Under the pieces are notes generated by a model, which was not told where the DNA came from, did no database searches, and worked only from the letters and a program-made list of their open reading frames with translations. Both the position numbers and the translations under genes were made by a program. Positions 51,787 through 60,025 of a stretch of DNA of 64,000 bases are shown in pieces (the first letter of the stretch is position 1; each line of letters starts with the position of its first letter). Origin of the DNA: FEN-987 sp964598845 (lineage in GTDB: Archaea > Thermoproteota > Bathyarchaeia > 40CM-2-53-6); assembly GCA_964598845.1 (NCBI GenBank), contig CAZRDM010000011.1, positions 1 through 64,000 of the forward strand. Direction: 5' to 3'.

Positions 51787-52227
51787 ATGATGCCGCAAGT
51801 ATATCCCATAGCAACCGTCGGTGCTCTTGTTGTTAATGGCAAGAGCGAGATCCTGCTCGTTCGCTCACAGAAATGGAGCAACAAGTTCACTGTTCCGGGA
51901 GGTCACATAGAGTTGGGTGAACGTGCGGAGGAAGCAATTAGACGGGAAGTAAGAGAGGAGACTGGTCTAGATTGCGAACCAGTCAAGCTTCTCCTCGTAC
52001 AACAGGCTATCTATCCAAAGGACTACCATAAACACGAACACTACATCTTCTTGGATTATGTGTGCCGCACAAGAGATACCGATGTAAAACTGGACGAACG
52101 AGAGCTCCAGTCATACGTTTGGGTGAAACCGGAGGAGGCTTTCAAATTGGACATGGAAGAGTACACCAAGAACTTTGTTGGCAAATATCTTGAACAGCTG
52201 AAGAAGGAAAGACATAGAAATGCCTAA
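51787..52227 (+). CDS. NUDIX hydrolase
   Basis: The NUDIX box is at about residues 39-61, beginning GGHIELGERAEEAIRREV and ending REETGL. The N-terminus (VGALVVNGKSEILLVRSQKWSNKFTVPGG) is typical of the MutT/ADP-ribose type. The substrate is unknown. The length is 146 residues. Its last four bases overlap the convergent zincin gene. Confidence 0.9.
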   Translation: MMPQVYPIATVGALVVNGKSEILLVRSQKWSNKFTVPGGHIELGERAEEAIRREVREETGLDCEPVKLLLVQQAIYPKDYHKHEHYIFLDYVCRTRDTDVKLDERELQSYVWVKPEEAFKLDMEEYTKNFVGKYLEQLKKERHRNA

Positions 52228-52739
52228 AACTCTCTCGATGGACGTTTTGATTGTACACCGAGGGTTCTTAGAAGTCGCGCGTGCTCCTCTCTTGTTATCC
52301 ACTCCACATAGAGATACTCCGCGATCAAGTCATCGGTCATCCCAATCTTCCGTGCTTCTTCAACGGCGCACCTGTAAGCCTCTATCTCCGTAGGGCGGTC
52401 CGCGTAACTGTACGATTCATCGAACAGTTCTTTTCCTTCGAGATACTGTTTGACATGAACCAGTTCGTGGATGATGTCCAAGTATAGGTACTCACTATCC
52501 GCAGTCCTTAGGTAGTCCTTGCCCACCACCAAGCTTCCATCTTCATCGTCAACATACATGTACTGTGCATCGTGTGTTATCGTGACTTCAGTCTTTTCGA
52601 TTATCCCCTTGAGAAGCGTTGCGTCTCCTACGCACCTCTTGAGCGATTCCACTCTGTCAAAGCCAGAGAAGATCTCCGTTAGCCTGTATCTCCCCGCAGG
52701 AACGTCTCTATTGACTCTAAACGAATTCAAAGCATACAC
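52224..52739 (-). CDS. Putative zincin-type metallopeptidase
   Basis: The HExxH motif is seen in DIIHELVHVKQYLEG at about residue 90, and a downstream glutamate in RPTEIEAYRCAVEEA could be the third zinc ligand. The N-terminal 80 residues are beta-rich. There is no signal peptide, so it is probably cytoplasmic. The family was not identified. It lies 47 bases downstream of amrS on the same strand. Confidence 0.6.
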   Translation of the reverse strand: MYALNSFRVNRDVPAGRYRLTEIFSGFDRVESLKRCVGDATLLKGIIEKTEVTITHDAQYMYVDDEDGSLVVGKDYLRTADSEYLYLDIIHELVHVKQYLEGKELFDESYSYADRPTEIEAYRCAVEEARKIGMTDDLIAEYLYVEWITREEHARLLRTLGVQSKRPSREF

Positions 52740-52786
52740 CCGAGGTTCTGAACTGGTTGCTTGTCGCCTTCGCAGTCGTTCTTGGT

Positions 52787-54922
52787 CTACATCATAACGG
52801 GCATGAATCTTTCTTCTTCAACTGCCTTACTTAGACGGCCTACGATGGGGACTTCGTTGTCACAGTACTCGCATCGATTTTCCCTGTCCAGGTGCCAGCC
52901 GAGGATGTCGAAGCCATATCGCTCCACAACGATCTTGCTGCATCCGGAACAATAGGTGTGTTCGAGTGGATGACCAGGAACATTACCTATGTATGCGTAG
53001 TTCAAGCCAACTTCTTTGGCGACTGCGTGGCATTTCTCCAGTGTAGCGACAGGAGTCCACGTAAGGTGCATCAACTTATAGTCTGGATGAAATCTTAGGA
53101 AGTGGATGGGCGTATCAGGGCCTAGGTTATCATAAACCCATGAACACAGTTTCTTGACTGCGCCCAAGTTGTCGCCGATCTCTGGGACGACGAGGTCAGT
53201 GATCTCGATGTGAACGTCTGTCTTGTCGCGAATCTCAAGCAAAGTTTGGAAAATGGGATCTGCGTTTGCGATCCCGATGTATTTCCTCACGAAGTCAGTT
53301 TCACCGCTTCCCTTGAAGTCAACCGTAATGCAATCTAGGAAATCTCTCATCAGACTCACAGTTTCAGGTGTGTCGTATCCATTCGAGACGAATATGTTGA
53401 CGAGGCCTTCCTTCCTAGCTTGCACTCCTATGTCATGAGCGAACTCAATGAAAATTGTAGGTTGATTGTACGTGTAGGCCAGACCTTGGCAGCGATAACG
53501 CTTAGTCATCTCGACCACCCTCTCAGGAGTCACATCTAACCCTTCGATCCTACGTCGCTGACTAATGTCGAAGTTCTGACAATAAGCGCAGTTGTGCGAG
53601 ACTATTCCATCTGCGACATAGTTGTGGTTGGGGATACATTCGAAACTGTAGACCTGTTCGAACCTATCGGTAGGTTTAGCGTCTTCTAGAACGACCCATT
53701 GACGCTTGTTGGTCAGAACAGGTTGCGATAATCGTTCTCTGATGAGGGCTTTTACTTCTTCAGGATGATTGAAAAGATAAGCTCCTGATATCCTCAGGAT
53801 TTCCCATCCATTGACCCGGAGAGTCTCATCTCTAGACATATCTCGTTCCTGTACCCGTTCATTATGGTAATGCCACCATCCGTCCACTTCGATATCGAGC
53901 TTGGCGTCAGGAAATGCGGCGTCGGCCACATAGTAGGTCTGCGAGCTCGCGGTTCTCTTCTCGGGTCGGATCCTGTATTCCTTCTCATACTTCACGTTCA
54001 GTTCATCGAGAAGATCATACAACCGAACTTGCCCCGCGGATGGATGACGATGCAGCCACGTTCGCAGCTTGTCCACGTTTCTGTGCCAACCATGACTCGA
54101 ATCAGTTAGGAATCGTTCCTTACTACTTTGCAAAGCGCGTCTTGCGACATCGGGATCCTTCATCGGATTCCTGAGTTTCATCCTCTGACTGTAGCGCGCG
54201 AGCACCTCTGGAGTCTTCTCAAGCTCGCGGGTGTAGCATTCGCCTCGGTGGCGGTTCCAATTTTCGAATCCTGTTACCTTAGCACCGCATTTTGCGCAAG
54301 TAAACTCTGCGCGCTCAATTGAAACCGCTCTCTTGCGTTTCCAGGCTTCTGTATTTTGATACCAGACTTTCAGGAGATGCTCTCCCGGAGTAAGTTCCTT
54401 GACGGTCTTCCAGCCAGATTGCGTTAAGAGTGGGTGTTCTTGAGTAATTAGAAGTCGACCGAGGCCTCGCGTTCCATATTTTACTTCCCATAAGCGAGCT
54501 GACCGTGTTCCAACATGGGTAACCACGTTCGGCGATATTTTCATTCCATTGTCCAGATCATAGGACCAAATGGCGTCTCCAGGAACTAGCTCCTCAACGT
54601 TCCTTGTCTGCCCAGTGCTGAGTAGGATCTTGGTACCTGCGGCATGGCAGAGCCAGTTGCAGCCCGTGGTGGCGATTGAGAATATCCTGCTCCCAGGCAT
54701 GTAGTGTGTTACGGGTTTCTTCTCGATGGGATCTATGTGGCCGGTAATAATCTTGCCATATACAAACAACCAGAGTTTTCCATCAACGTTTCCGCGGATC
54801 CCGCATAATCCGATTTTGCCTTCCGGGATGTTGCAGTAACGAGCGCAAGCAGTACATCTCACCCTACCGCCACGTACCGTCTCGTACAGCAGTGCTTCTT
54901 TGCCTAGCGGCATGGTAACCAC
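52787..54922 (-). CDS. amrS: AmmeMemoRadiSam radical SAM protein AmrS, split by an intein
   Basis: Radical SAM enzyme of the AMMECR1/MEMO-associated system; its substrate is not established. The N-terminal part has CTACARYCNIPEGKIGLCGIR, usual for the family. After removal of the intein (residues 92-444) the sequence joins TTGCNWL to CAYCQNFDIS, restoring the CX3CX2C [4Fe-4S] motif. The C-terminal part has GLAYTYNQPTIFIEF, DFKGSGETDF, VVPEIGDN and a late CXXC pair (CSGC, CEYC). The mature protein would be 358 residues, normal for the family. The start ATG at 54922 has aggtgg upstream. AMMECR1 and MEMO genes are not in the window. Confidence 0.92.
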   Translation of the reverse strand: MVTMPLGKEALLYETVRGGRVRCTACARYCNIPEGKIGLCGIRGNVDGKLWLFVYGKIITGHIDPIEKKPVTHYMPGSRIFSIATTGCNWLCHAAGTKILLSTGQTRNVEELVPGDAIWSYDLDNGMKISPNVVTHVGTRSARLWEVKYGTRGLGRLLITQEHPLLTQSGWKTVKELTPGEHLLKVWYQNTEAWKRKRAVSIERAEFTCAKCGAKVTGFENWNRHRGECYTRELEKTPEVLARYSQRMKLRNPMKDPDVARRALQSSKERFLTDSSHGWHRNVDKLRTWLHRHPSAGQVRLYDLLDELNVKYEKEYRIRPEKRTASSQTYYVADAAFPDAKLDIEVDGWWHYHNERVQERDMSRDETLRVNGWEILRISGAYLFNHPEEVKALIRERLSQPVLTNKRQWVVLEDAKPTDRFEQVYSFECIPNHNYVADGIVSHNCAYCQNFDISQRRRIEGLDVTPERVVEMTKRYRCQGLAYTYNQPTIFIEFAHDIGVQARKEGLVNIFVSNGYDTPETVSLMRDFLDCITVDFKGSGETDFVRKYIGIANADPIFQTLLEIRDKTDVHIEITDLVVPEIGDNLGAVKKLCSWVYDNLGPDTPIHFLRFHPDYKLMHLTWTPVATLEKCHAVAKEVGLNYAYIGNVPGHPLEHTYCSGCSKIVVERYGFDILGWHLDRENRCEYCDNEVPIVGRLSKAVEEERFMPVMM
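53591..54649 (-). mobile_element. Intein with Vsr/DUF559-like homing endonuclease inside amrS
   Basis: 353 residues, starting at C92 (CHAAGTKILLSTG, block A, with VPGDAIWSYD) and ending YVADGIVSHN followed by the +1 cysteine CAYC. Block B is seen as LLITQEHPLLT. Between the splicing blocks, a small zinc finger (CAKC with HRGEC) is followed by a NUMOD3-like segment (MKLRNPMKDPDVARRALQSS) and a nuclease core DAKLDIEVDGWWHYH, then RDETLRVNGWEILRI, the pattern of Vsr/DUF559-type PD-(D/E)XK endonucleases. The intein is in frame and every splice residue (Cys1, His-Asn, Cys+1) is intact, so it should splice. Confidence 0.92.
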
Positions 54923-55515
54923 CTTTCAGTGAGGGCTGTCTTGGGAGAACGTTTGGCTATCCGATTCCTTTCCTCAATTAGTTTTCGATTTCGCTATGCC
55001 ATAAACCTATCGAGGTGAACTAAGGCAGGATTACCATCATGTTTCGCGGCCCCATGAATCCTCATTTCGTGACGGTTCTTGAAAAGTGTCAGGCAGACTC
55101 TTCGTGACGAACCTTGTAGTAGAGATATTGAACTGACTCTCCGGAGTGTATGGGGCCTCGTAGAGGGACAAAGGACCGCTTCCTTGGTGAGAAATCAAAC
55201 GATGACCCTCCCTTGCAGAAAACAATCTTTGGTTCAAGCCAAATCAAGCAGCAAACGCAAATTTTCTCCATGAGTGGTTTTCGCAGACGCGGCTACAGAT
55301 CTTCGAACTTCTCCAGTGGAAACAGCCCATGCTCTAGTGATTTGGGTTCGCAGGTTCGCCGCGATTTTCTGCCTGCACTTTTCTAGAATTCTGGTTGCAA
55401 TGTTTCTTAGATCCTTAGCCCACTCATGTTTTAAGTGGAGACATTTCAAGGCAGACCGCAGTAGCGCTGAAACAGACGCATATCCAGACCGAATGCGAAC
55501 TCGCAGTTGATTCGT
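54923..55515. other. Intergenic stretch upstream of amrS
   Basis: About 590 bases. A minus-strand frame at 55234-55449 (71 residues, MKCLHLKHEWAKDLRNIATR) is charged and could be a small protein, but no family, ribosome site or neighbour supports it. Other frames look random. No tRNA, repeat or strong hairpin was found. The amrS promoter must lie near 54940-54990. Confidence 0.4.
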
Positions 55516-55800
55516 ATGACCAACTTCTCCTCAAACAGAAGTGTCGTGCAACGCGTATGGTCGCTTGCATCAGATGGACGATGGTATTCGCTGGAAGAGC
55601 TTGCGAAGCGGTTGGTTCTAAGCGTGGTCCAGGTGAGGATGGTTCTGGATTTTCTCGTCAAGTATGGATTTGCTGAATGGAAGGATGAATTGGAGACGGA
55701 GTTCAGGATCAAGGCGGATGCTCCGTCACCATGCGAGATCGCAAAAGTCCTGCGCTATTTTGCTCGGGAGCGGAGGCTGTACGAGGGCTCAGCTGCCTAG
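55516..55800 (+). CDS. Small winged-helix protein
   Basis: A 94-residue protein with the winged-helix pattern QRVWSLASDGRWYSLEELAKRLVLSVVQVRMVLDFLVKYGFAEW, followed by a short basic tail (AKVLRYFARERRLYEG). It is probably a DNA-binding regulator. The ATG at 55516 is preferred to the TTG at 55507. It stands alone, divergent from the intergenic region and convergent with the TPR-NYN gene. Confidence 0.65.
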   Translation: MTNFSSNRSVVQRVWSLASDGRWYSLEELAKRLVLSVVQVRMVLDFLVKYGFAEWKDELETEFRIKADAPSPCEIAKVLRYFARERRLYEGSAA

Positions 55801-55919
55801 TGTCCTTGTGTCAGTCATCGTCGTGGAACTGAAACTCTCTTGACTCTCTCCGTAATCTTTCCTGATTCTTCGAGAGCTCTATGAGCGATAGATGACGAAT
55901 CATCGCACACGTCTTTTGT

Positions 55920-57191
55920 TCATGGTAGCGCTGTTCTCGGTGTGAGATGTGGAGGGGGACGTATTGGTGCACGGCATCGGTAGCAGAAGCGGACTCGGGA
56001 GTTGGAGAGGTCGATCTTTGCTCTGCAGGATTGACAGGTCGTCCGAAGCTTGTTCCGGTTAGTCAAGAAACCGAGTTGTCGTAGAATGCCTGCGGCCCTG
56101 TGACGTAGGCTGAACGATTGATATTCAACCGGAACCGGGGGTTCCATCTGGTGAAGGCTGTGCAGCACGTAGTGTTCCTTCGGCACTGTCGGCTCGATTC
56201 TCTTTGACGGAAACATCGGTGCGGCTTTGCGGTTGTTCTCCGTCAGTTGTCCGTGTCCTTGAGGTCTTTGTGTTTGCTCAAATGGGAGGCGTGGTCTCCG
56301 CATATACTCGATCTTCTTAACCTTGTCAGATACGAGCACATATCTCATGAAGCGGTGTTCATTTCTCAGCCAAGGATATTCTGTGGCATAGTCTTTCCGC
56401 ATCTTTGCATCGTTACTGAGTACTACCGCGCCTGTTTCATCAGCTAACTGGAGGATGAGGTGATCGGAGGGGTGTCCCGGCGGCATCTGGATGACAGCCT
56501 GCTTTCTGATTAAGGATTCTAATGCCGTTTGGTCATCCACGTGATGCCTCAAACTGGCGTCTATGACTATGAAGCATGTACGCCCTTGGGATGCGGTTCT
56601 CTCCCACTTCTCCTGCCTATCCAGTAGCTGGTGAAGAATCCACATTCTTCCTGGATTGCTGCAAGGCTTCTCATTGTGCGGTTCGCATCCAACATGCCTG
56701 ACCAGATTCGATCCGTCCACTACTAGCGATTCGCCTTCTTCCAGCAGGTTGAAGGGGTTCGAATCCAACATGTCGAGCATGAAAGGGGCGTGCCTTAAAG
56801 TCTCACTCTTATGCCTGCTTTCCATGTCCTCATGGTCATTTCCTTGGTTCGTGTACTCTTTAGGCTCAGCCGGTGTCGACGGCACAGCGCTGCTGCCTGG
56901 AGCACCTTGTTCAATCCGTTTCCTTTTCAGTTTCTTTAATGTTGCAGCCTTTCCGTACCATGCTTCTGGATAATCAGGTTTGAGCCTGATCGCCTCTTCG
57001 AAGCACGCCAACGCTTCCTCAAGTCGGCGCAACTCTACGAGGGTGACGGCTTTCCCATACCAGAGTAACGCTTCCCGATCAGAACTAGCATGATGGAACC
57101 TCTGACTTTCGGAGCTGTCTAGGTCTTCCTTCAAGAGAACCGGCCCTTGGGGAAAGCACGGGTCAGACACTCGTTCGAAAGGGAATTTCAT
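55920..57191 (-). CDS. TPR-NYN (Zc3h12a-like) ribonuclease-zinc ribbon protein
   Basis: Residues 40-90 hold TPR-like repeats (ALLWYGKAVTLVELRRLEEAL, ACFEEAIRLKPDYPEAWYGKA). Residues about 155-305 resemble the NYN/PIN nuclease of the Zc3h12a (Regnase) family: VVDGSNLVRHVG, CFIVIDASLRHHVDD, MPPGHPSDHLILQLADETGAVVLSNDAKMRKD and WLRNEHRFMRYV, with aspartates at the expected acidic positions. A C-terminal zinc ribbon is CQSCRAKI with CYRCRAPI. An RNA-cleaving role is inferred. The domain combination is unusual, and the linkers are low complexity. The length is 423 residues. Confidence 0.72.
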   Translation of the reverse strand: MKFPFERVSDPCFPQGPVLLKEDLDSSESQRFHHASSDREALLWYGKAVTLVELRRLEEALACFEEAIRLKPDYPEAWYGKAATLKKLKRKRIEQGAPGSSAVPSTPAEPKEYTNQGNDHEDMESRHKSETLRHAPFMLDMLDSNPFNLLEEGESLVVDGSNLVRHVGCEPHNEKPCSNPGRMWILHQLLDRQEKWERTASQGRTCFIVIDASLRHHVDDQTALESLIRKQAVIQMPPGHPSDHLILQLADETGAVVLSNDAKMRKDYATEYPWLRNEHRFMRYVLVSDKVKKIEYMRRPRLPFEQTQRPQGHGQLTENNRKAAPMFPSKRIEPTVPKEHYVLHSLHQMEPPVPVEYQSFSLRHRAAGILRQLGFLTNRNKLRTTCQSCRAKIDLSNSRVRFCYRCRAPIRPPPHLTPRTALP

Positions 57192-57293
57192 AATTTCAAA
57201 TAACTTCGTGTATAGGAAGCGCCTAGAGGCTTGCCAGAGTCCATAGCATCATTAACAAATAGGCGGCAGTGCTTAGACCTAGAAGGGCGGCAG

Positions 57294-58352
57294 TTAGACG
57301 TGGAGTAGATCGATACCACATTCCTGACAGTACCTGACGTCACTATATGGTGGTATCTTAGCTCGGCATTTGGGACAGATCTTTACTACCGGACCCTTCA
57401 GCGCCGCGGAACGGTCCTTCTTGAGCGTCGATCTTACGAAGAGTGCAATTGACAGCGCAAACACGGCTGAAAGCACGCCGATAACTATGTAGAATTGTTC
57501 CGCTCCTAGACCGAACGCAAGCGGTGTCACCGGTAAAGCTTTCGAGGATGAAGTTACGGTAGTGGTCCCTTCCCCTGTTTCAACTGATGTCGTAATCTCG
57601 CTGGTGGTTGTGATTGTCGTGCTCTCAACAGTTTCGATTGTGGATTGGATAGGGATCGTAGCAATCGCCTTGGCATCGTCCCAGTGAATTGAGACGTACT
57701 CTGAAAGTGCCATGGCGTTGGATGTTCCGGATCGCACAAGTTGAAGGGAAACCACGATCCGGATTTCCTCGCTCTGTTGAAATGGCACTAACCCTTCTTC
57801 GCCGAACTCGGACTGGAAGTCCGCAGTCACATTGCGGGCTATCTGTAACCAAGTTCCACATGTCGCCGGAGCATCGTACCGTGTCGTTAGATTTCCAACC
57901 TGAACCTGCAGACGCCCTATGCTACCTTCAGGGAAAGAGCAGGAACGGGTAAAATACCATGCTTCGATAACCAAACCTCGTAAATTCTGAATAGAGATTG
58001 GCTGGAGGACGCCCTGAACGTCGGCTTTCAAAAGCATTGAGGTGGGACGCAGGTCTAACAGAAGAGAGGAGTTGCCCAAGTGACGTATGAAACGTGAGAC
58101 GGCGGACTGCCCTATCCCACTATCGATTGCTTGCCAACCCGAAAGACCGGACTCGAAGTCTCCGTTTTCAAGGATAGATGTCTGAACTGTCTTCTCTTGA
58201 TTGACTTGATCGACTCCAGCGCTAAATAGCCTAGCGCGGGAGGCTAAAGATTGATTCTTTTCCATGACCGTCGCATGCACCAAAGCCACCGAGCCCGATA
58301 TGAGAAGCACAAGCGTCAGAACCGCGATTATTCGATCTCGATCATACCTCAT
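57294..58352 (-). CDS. Membrane-anchored surface protein with Thr-rich stalk and zinc ribbon
   Basis: The N-terminus has a signal-like helix (IIAVLTLVLLISGSVALVHA). A beta-sandwich domain of about 160 residues follows (LENGDFESGLSGWQAID, SSLLLDLRP), like carbohydrate-binding jelly rolls. A Thr/Ser-rich stalk (STTITTTSEITTSVETGEGTTTV) leads to a membrane helix (FYIVIGVLSAVFALSIALFV) and a cytoplasmic zinc ribbon (CPKCRAKI with CQECGID). The outside domain probably binds a glycan or the cell surface. The combination with an inside zinc ribbon is unusual. Confidence 0.7.
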   Translation of the reverse strand: MRYDRDRIIAVLTLVLLISGSVALVHATVMEKNQSLASRARLFSAGVDQVNQEKTVQTSILENGDFESGLSGWQAIDSGIGQSAVSRFIRHLGNSSLLLDLRPTSMLLKADVQGVLQPISIQNLRGLVIEAWYFTRSCSFPEGSIGRLQVQVGNLTTRYDAPATCGTWLQIARNVTADFQSEFGEEGLVPFQQSEEIRIVVSLQLVRSGTSNAMALSEYVSIHWDDAKAIATIPIQSTIETVESTTITTTSEITTSVETGEGTTTVTSSSKALPVTPLAFGLGAEQFYIVIGVLSAVFALSIALFVRSTLKKDRSAALKGPVVKICPKCRAKIPPYSDVRYCQECGIDLLHV

Positions 58353-58485
58353 GTCCGTTCACCTGTGCGTTCACATTGCTCAGGGTTGGTCCACTCTTAT
58401 TATGGGTTGGCCGTTGATTACAGTTCTGAATCAGACCGCTATTGTTCTGGTTGCGTTTCAAGCTTTCCACTTCTCTGCAGGAATC

Positions 58486-59910
58486 TTACACTGCTTGAAC
58501 TCGGAGGAGGTCAGTTGTCCCCCCGGGGGTGGAAGGGTCTCCGCATACGACGACGATCCTGTCGCCTCTTTGAACGGTCTGAGTGGTTAGCGCGGCCGTC
58601 TTGGCTGCATCGAAGATCTCAGCTGTGGTTGAGAGTTTCCTAACAAGGTAAGGATACACGCCCCACAACAGCGAAAGTCGATTCATTACTGGTGTGCTGT
58701 AGGTGAGCGCGATGATTGGCACTGAAGATCGGTATTTCGACACTCGATGGGCAGTCAATCCTGTTCGGGTGTGTGCTGCGATGCAGGCCGCGCCAAGTTC
58801 ATAGGCAACCTCGCAGGCCGAGAAACTAATAGATTCTTGGACGACTCCTTTCACTAGGGCTCGTCGGAAATCCAGAAGAGCCCTATATGGAAGGTTCTTC
58901 TCGGTGGCCGCGGCGATCTTTCTTATCACTCTTACCGCCTCAATAGGATATTTTCCCACAGCTGTCTCTTCGGAGAGCATTACCGCATCCGTTCCATCGA
59001 TTATTGCGTTGGCGATGTCGGTTACCTCGGCGCGTGTTGGAGCAGGATTGTTCACCATGGACTCGAGCATCTGTGTCGCCGTTATGACTGGTTTGCCGGC
59101 GATGTTGGCCTTCTCGATAATCTGCTTCTGGAGTACAGGCACATCTTCGATCTCCATCTCGACTCCAAGGTCTCCTCTTGCGACCATTATGCCGTTCGCC
59201 TCGCTCACGATCGCATTGAAGTTCTCGACCGCCTCCCGTTTCTCTATCTTAGCGATAACCCAGGCATGAGAATGCATCTGCTTCACAATCTGCTTGGCTC
59301 TCTCAACCTCGGTTGCAGTTGTTGTGAATGATAATCCAATGAAATCTGCGGCATTTCGAAGAGCAAATCGAAGTAGATCGGCATCTCTAGGTGTGAGCGC
59401 CCTTAACCCGAGCTTCTTCCCAGGAACGTTCACTCCCTTCCCGGAGAAGAGATCGCCGCCTCTTACGACTCGACAAATAACCTCGTCACAGCTTGCCCTC
59501 CGAACCGTCAGTCTGATTGTCCCGTCAGCAAGGTAGATCTGGTCTCCCCTGTCTAGATCTCGAAGGACGGATGGAGGACTTACAGCGATACGTTTCTGAT
59601 CTCCTATCACGGATCGACCTGTTAGGGTGAGTTGCTCGCCCACCTTGAGATTGACAGGTTCCGGAGAAACCTTGCCAACTCGAATCTTGGGACCGGGCAA
59701 ATCTACCAAGATCCCGATCGGTACCTTCAGTTGTCGTGAGACCGCACGGATCGTCCGAACCCGGGCGACATGCTCACTCTGGGTCTCATGCGAAAGATTC
59801 AGTCTGGCAACATTCATGCCAGCTTCTGCTAGACGTCCGAGCATAGGTTTCGATTCGGTTGCTGGTCCGATGGTGCATACGGTCTTGGTCTTCGTTCTCC
59901 CTAGGATCAT
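58486..59910 (-). CDS. pyk: Pyruvate kinase
   Basis: Last step of glycolysis. Motifs are KTVCTIGPATES, MNVARLNLSHE, the metal and substrate site with VMVARGDLGVE (here IMVARGDLGVEMEIEDV) and the catalytic block ITATQMLESM with AEVTDIANAIIDGTDAVMLS. The length of 474 residues is normal. It lies 115 bases from apgM on the opposite strand, so lower-glycolysis genes are clustered. Confidence 0.96.
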   Translation of the reverse strand: MILGRTKTKTVCTIGPATESKPMLGRLAEAGMNVARLNLSHETQSEHVARVRTIRAVSRQLKVPIGILVDLPGPKIRVGKVSPEPVNLKVGEQLTLTGRSVIGDQKRIAVSPPSVLRDLDRGDQIYLADGTIRLTVRRASCDEVICRVVRGGDLFSGKGVNVPGKKLGLRALTPRDADLLRFALRNAADFIGLSFTTTATEVERAKQIVKQMHSHAWVIAKIEKREAVENFNAIVSEANGIMVARGDLGVEMEIEDVPVLQKQIIEKANIAGKPVITATQMLESMVNNPAPTRAEVTDIANAIIDGTDAVMLSEETAVGKYPIEAVRVIRKIAAATEKNLPYRALLDFRRALVKGVVQESISFSACEVAYELGAACIAAHTRTGLTAHRVSKYRSSVPIIALTYSTPVMNRLSLLWGVYPYLVRKLSTTAEIFDAAKTAALTTQTVQRGDRIVVVCGDPSTPGGTTDLLRVQAV

Positions 59911-60025
59911 CTGAGCCGCAGCCCTCCGAGTTGTGGGGGCGGTGAGGGCATATCAATAATATGGAGAGAACATTAGGAACGTTCAATTTCCTGGCGGAAG
60001 ACGATGGGCATCGACTAGGCTCGAT

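Noticed and set aside
55234..55449. A 71-residue minus-strand frame in the gap upstream of amrS
   Set aside because: Charged but with no recognisable family, ribosome site or neighbour support; kept only as a note in the intergenic entry.
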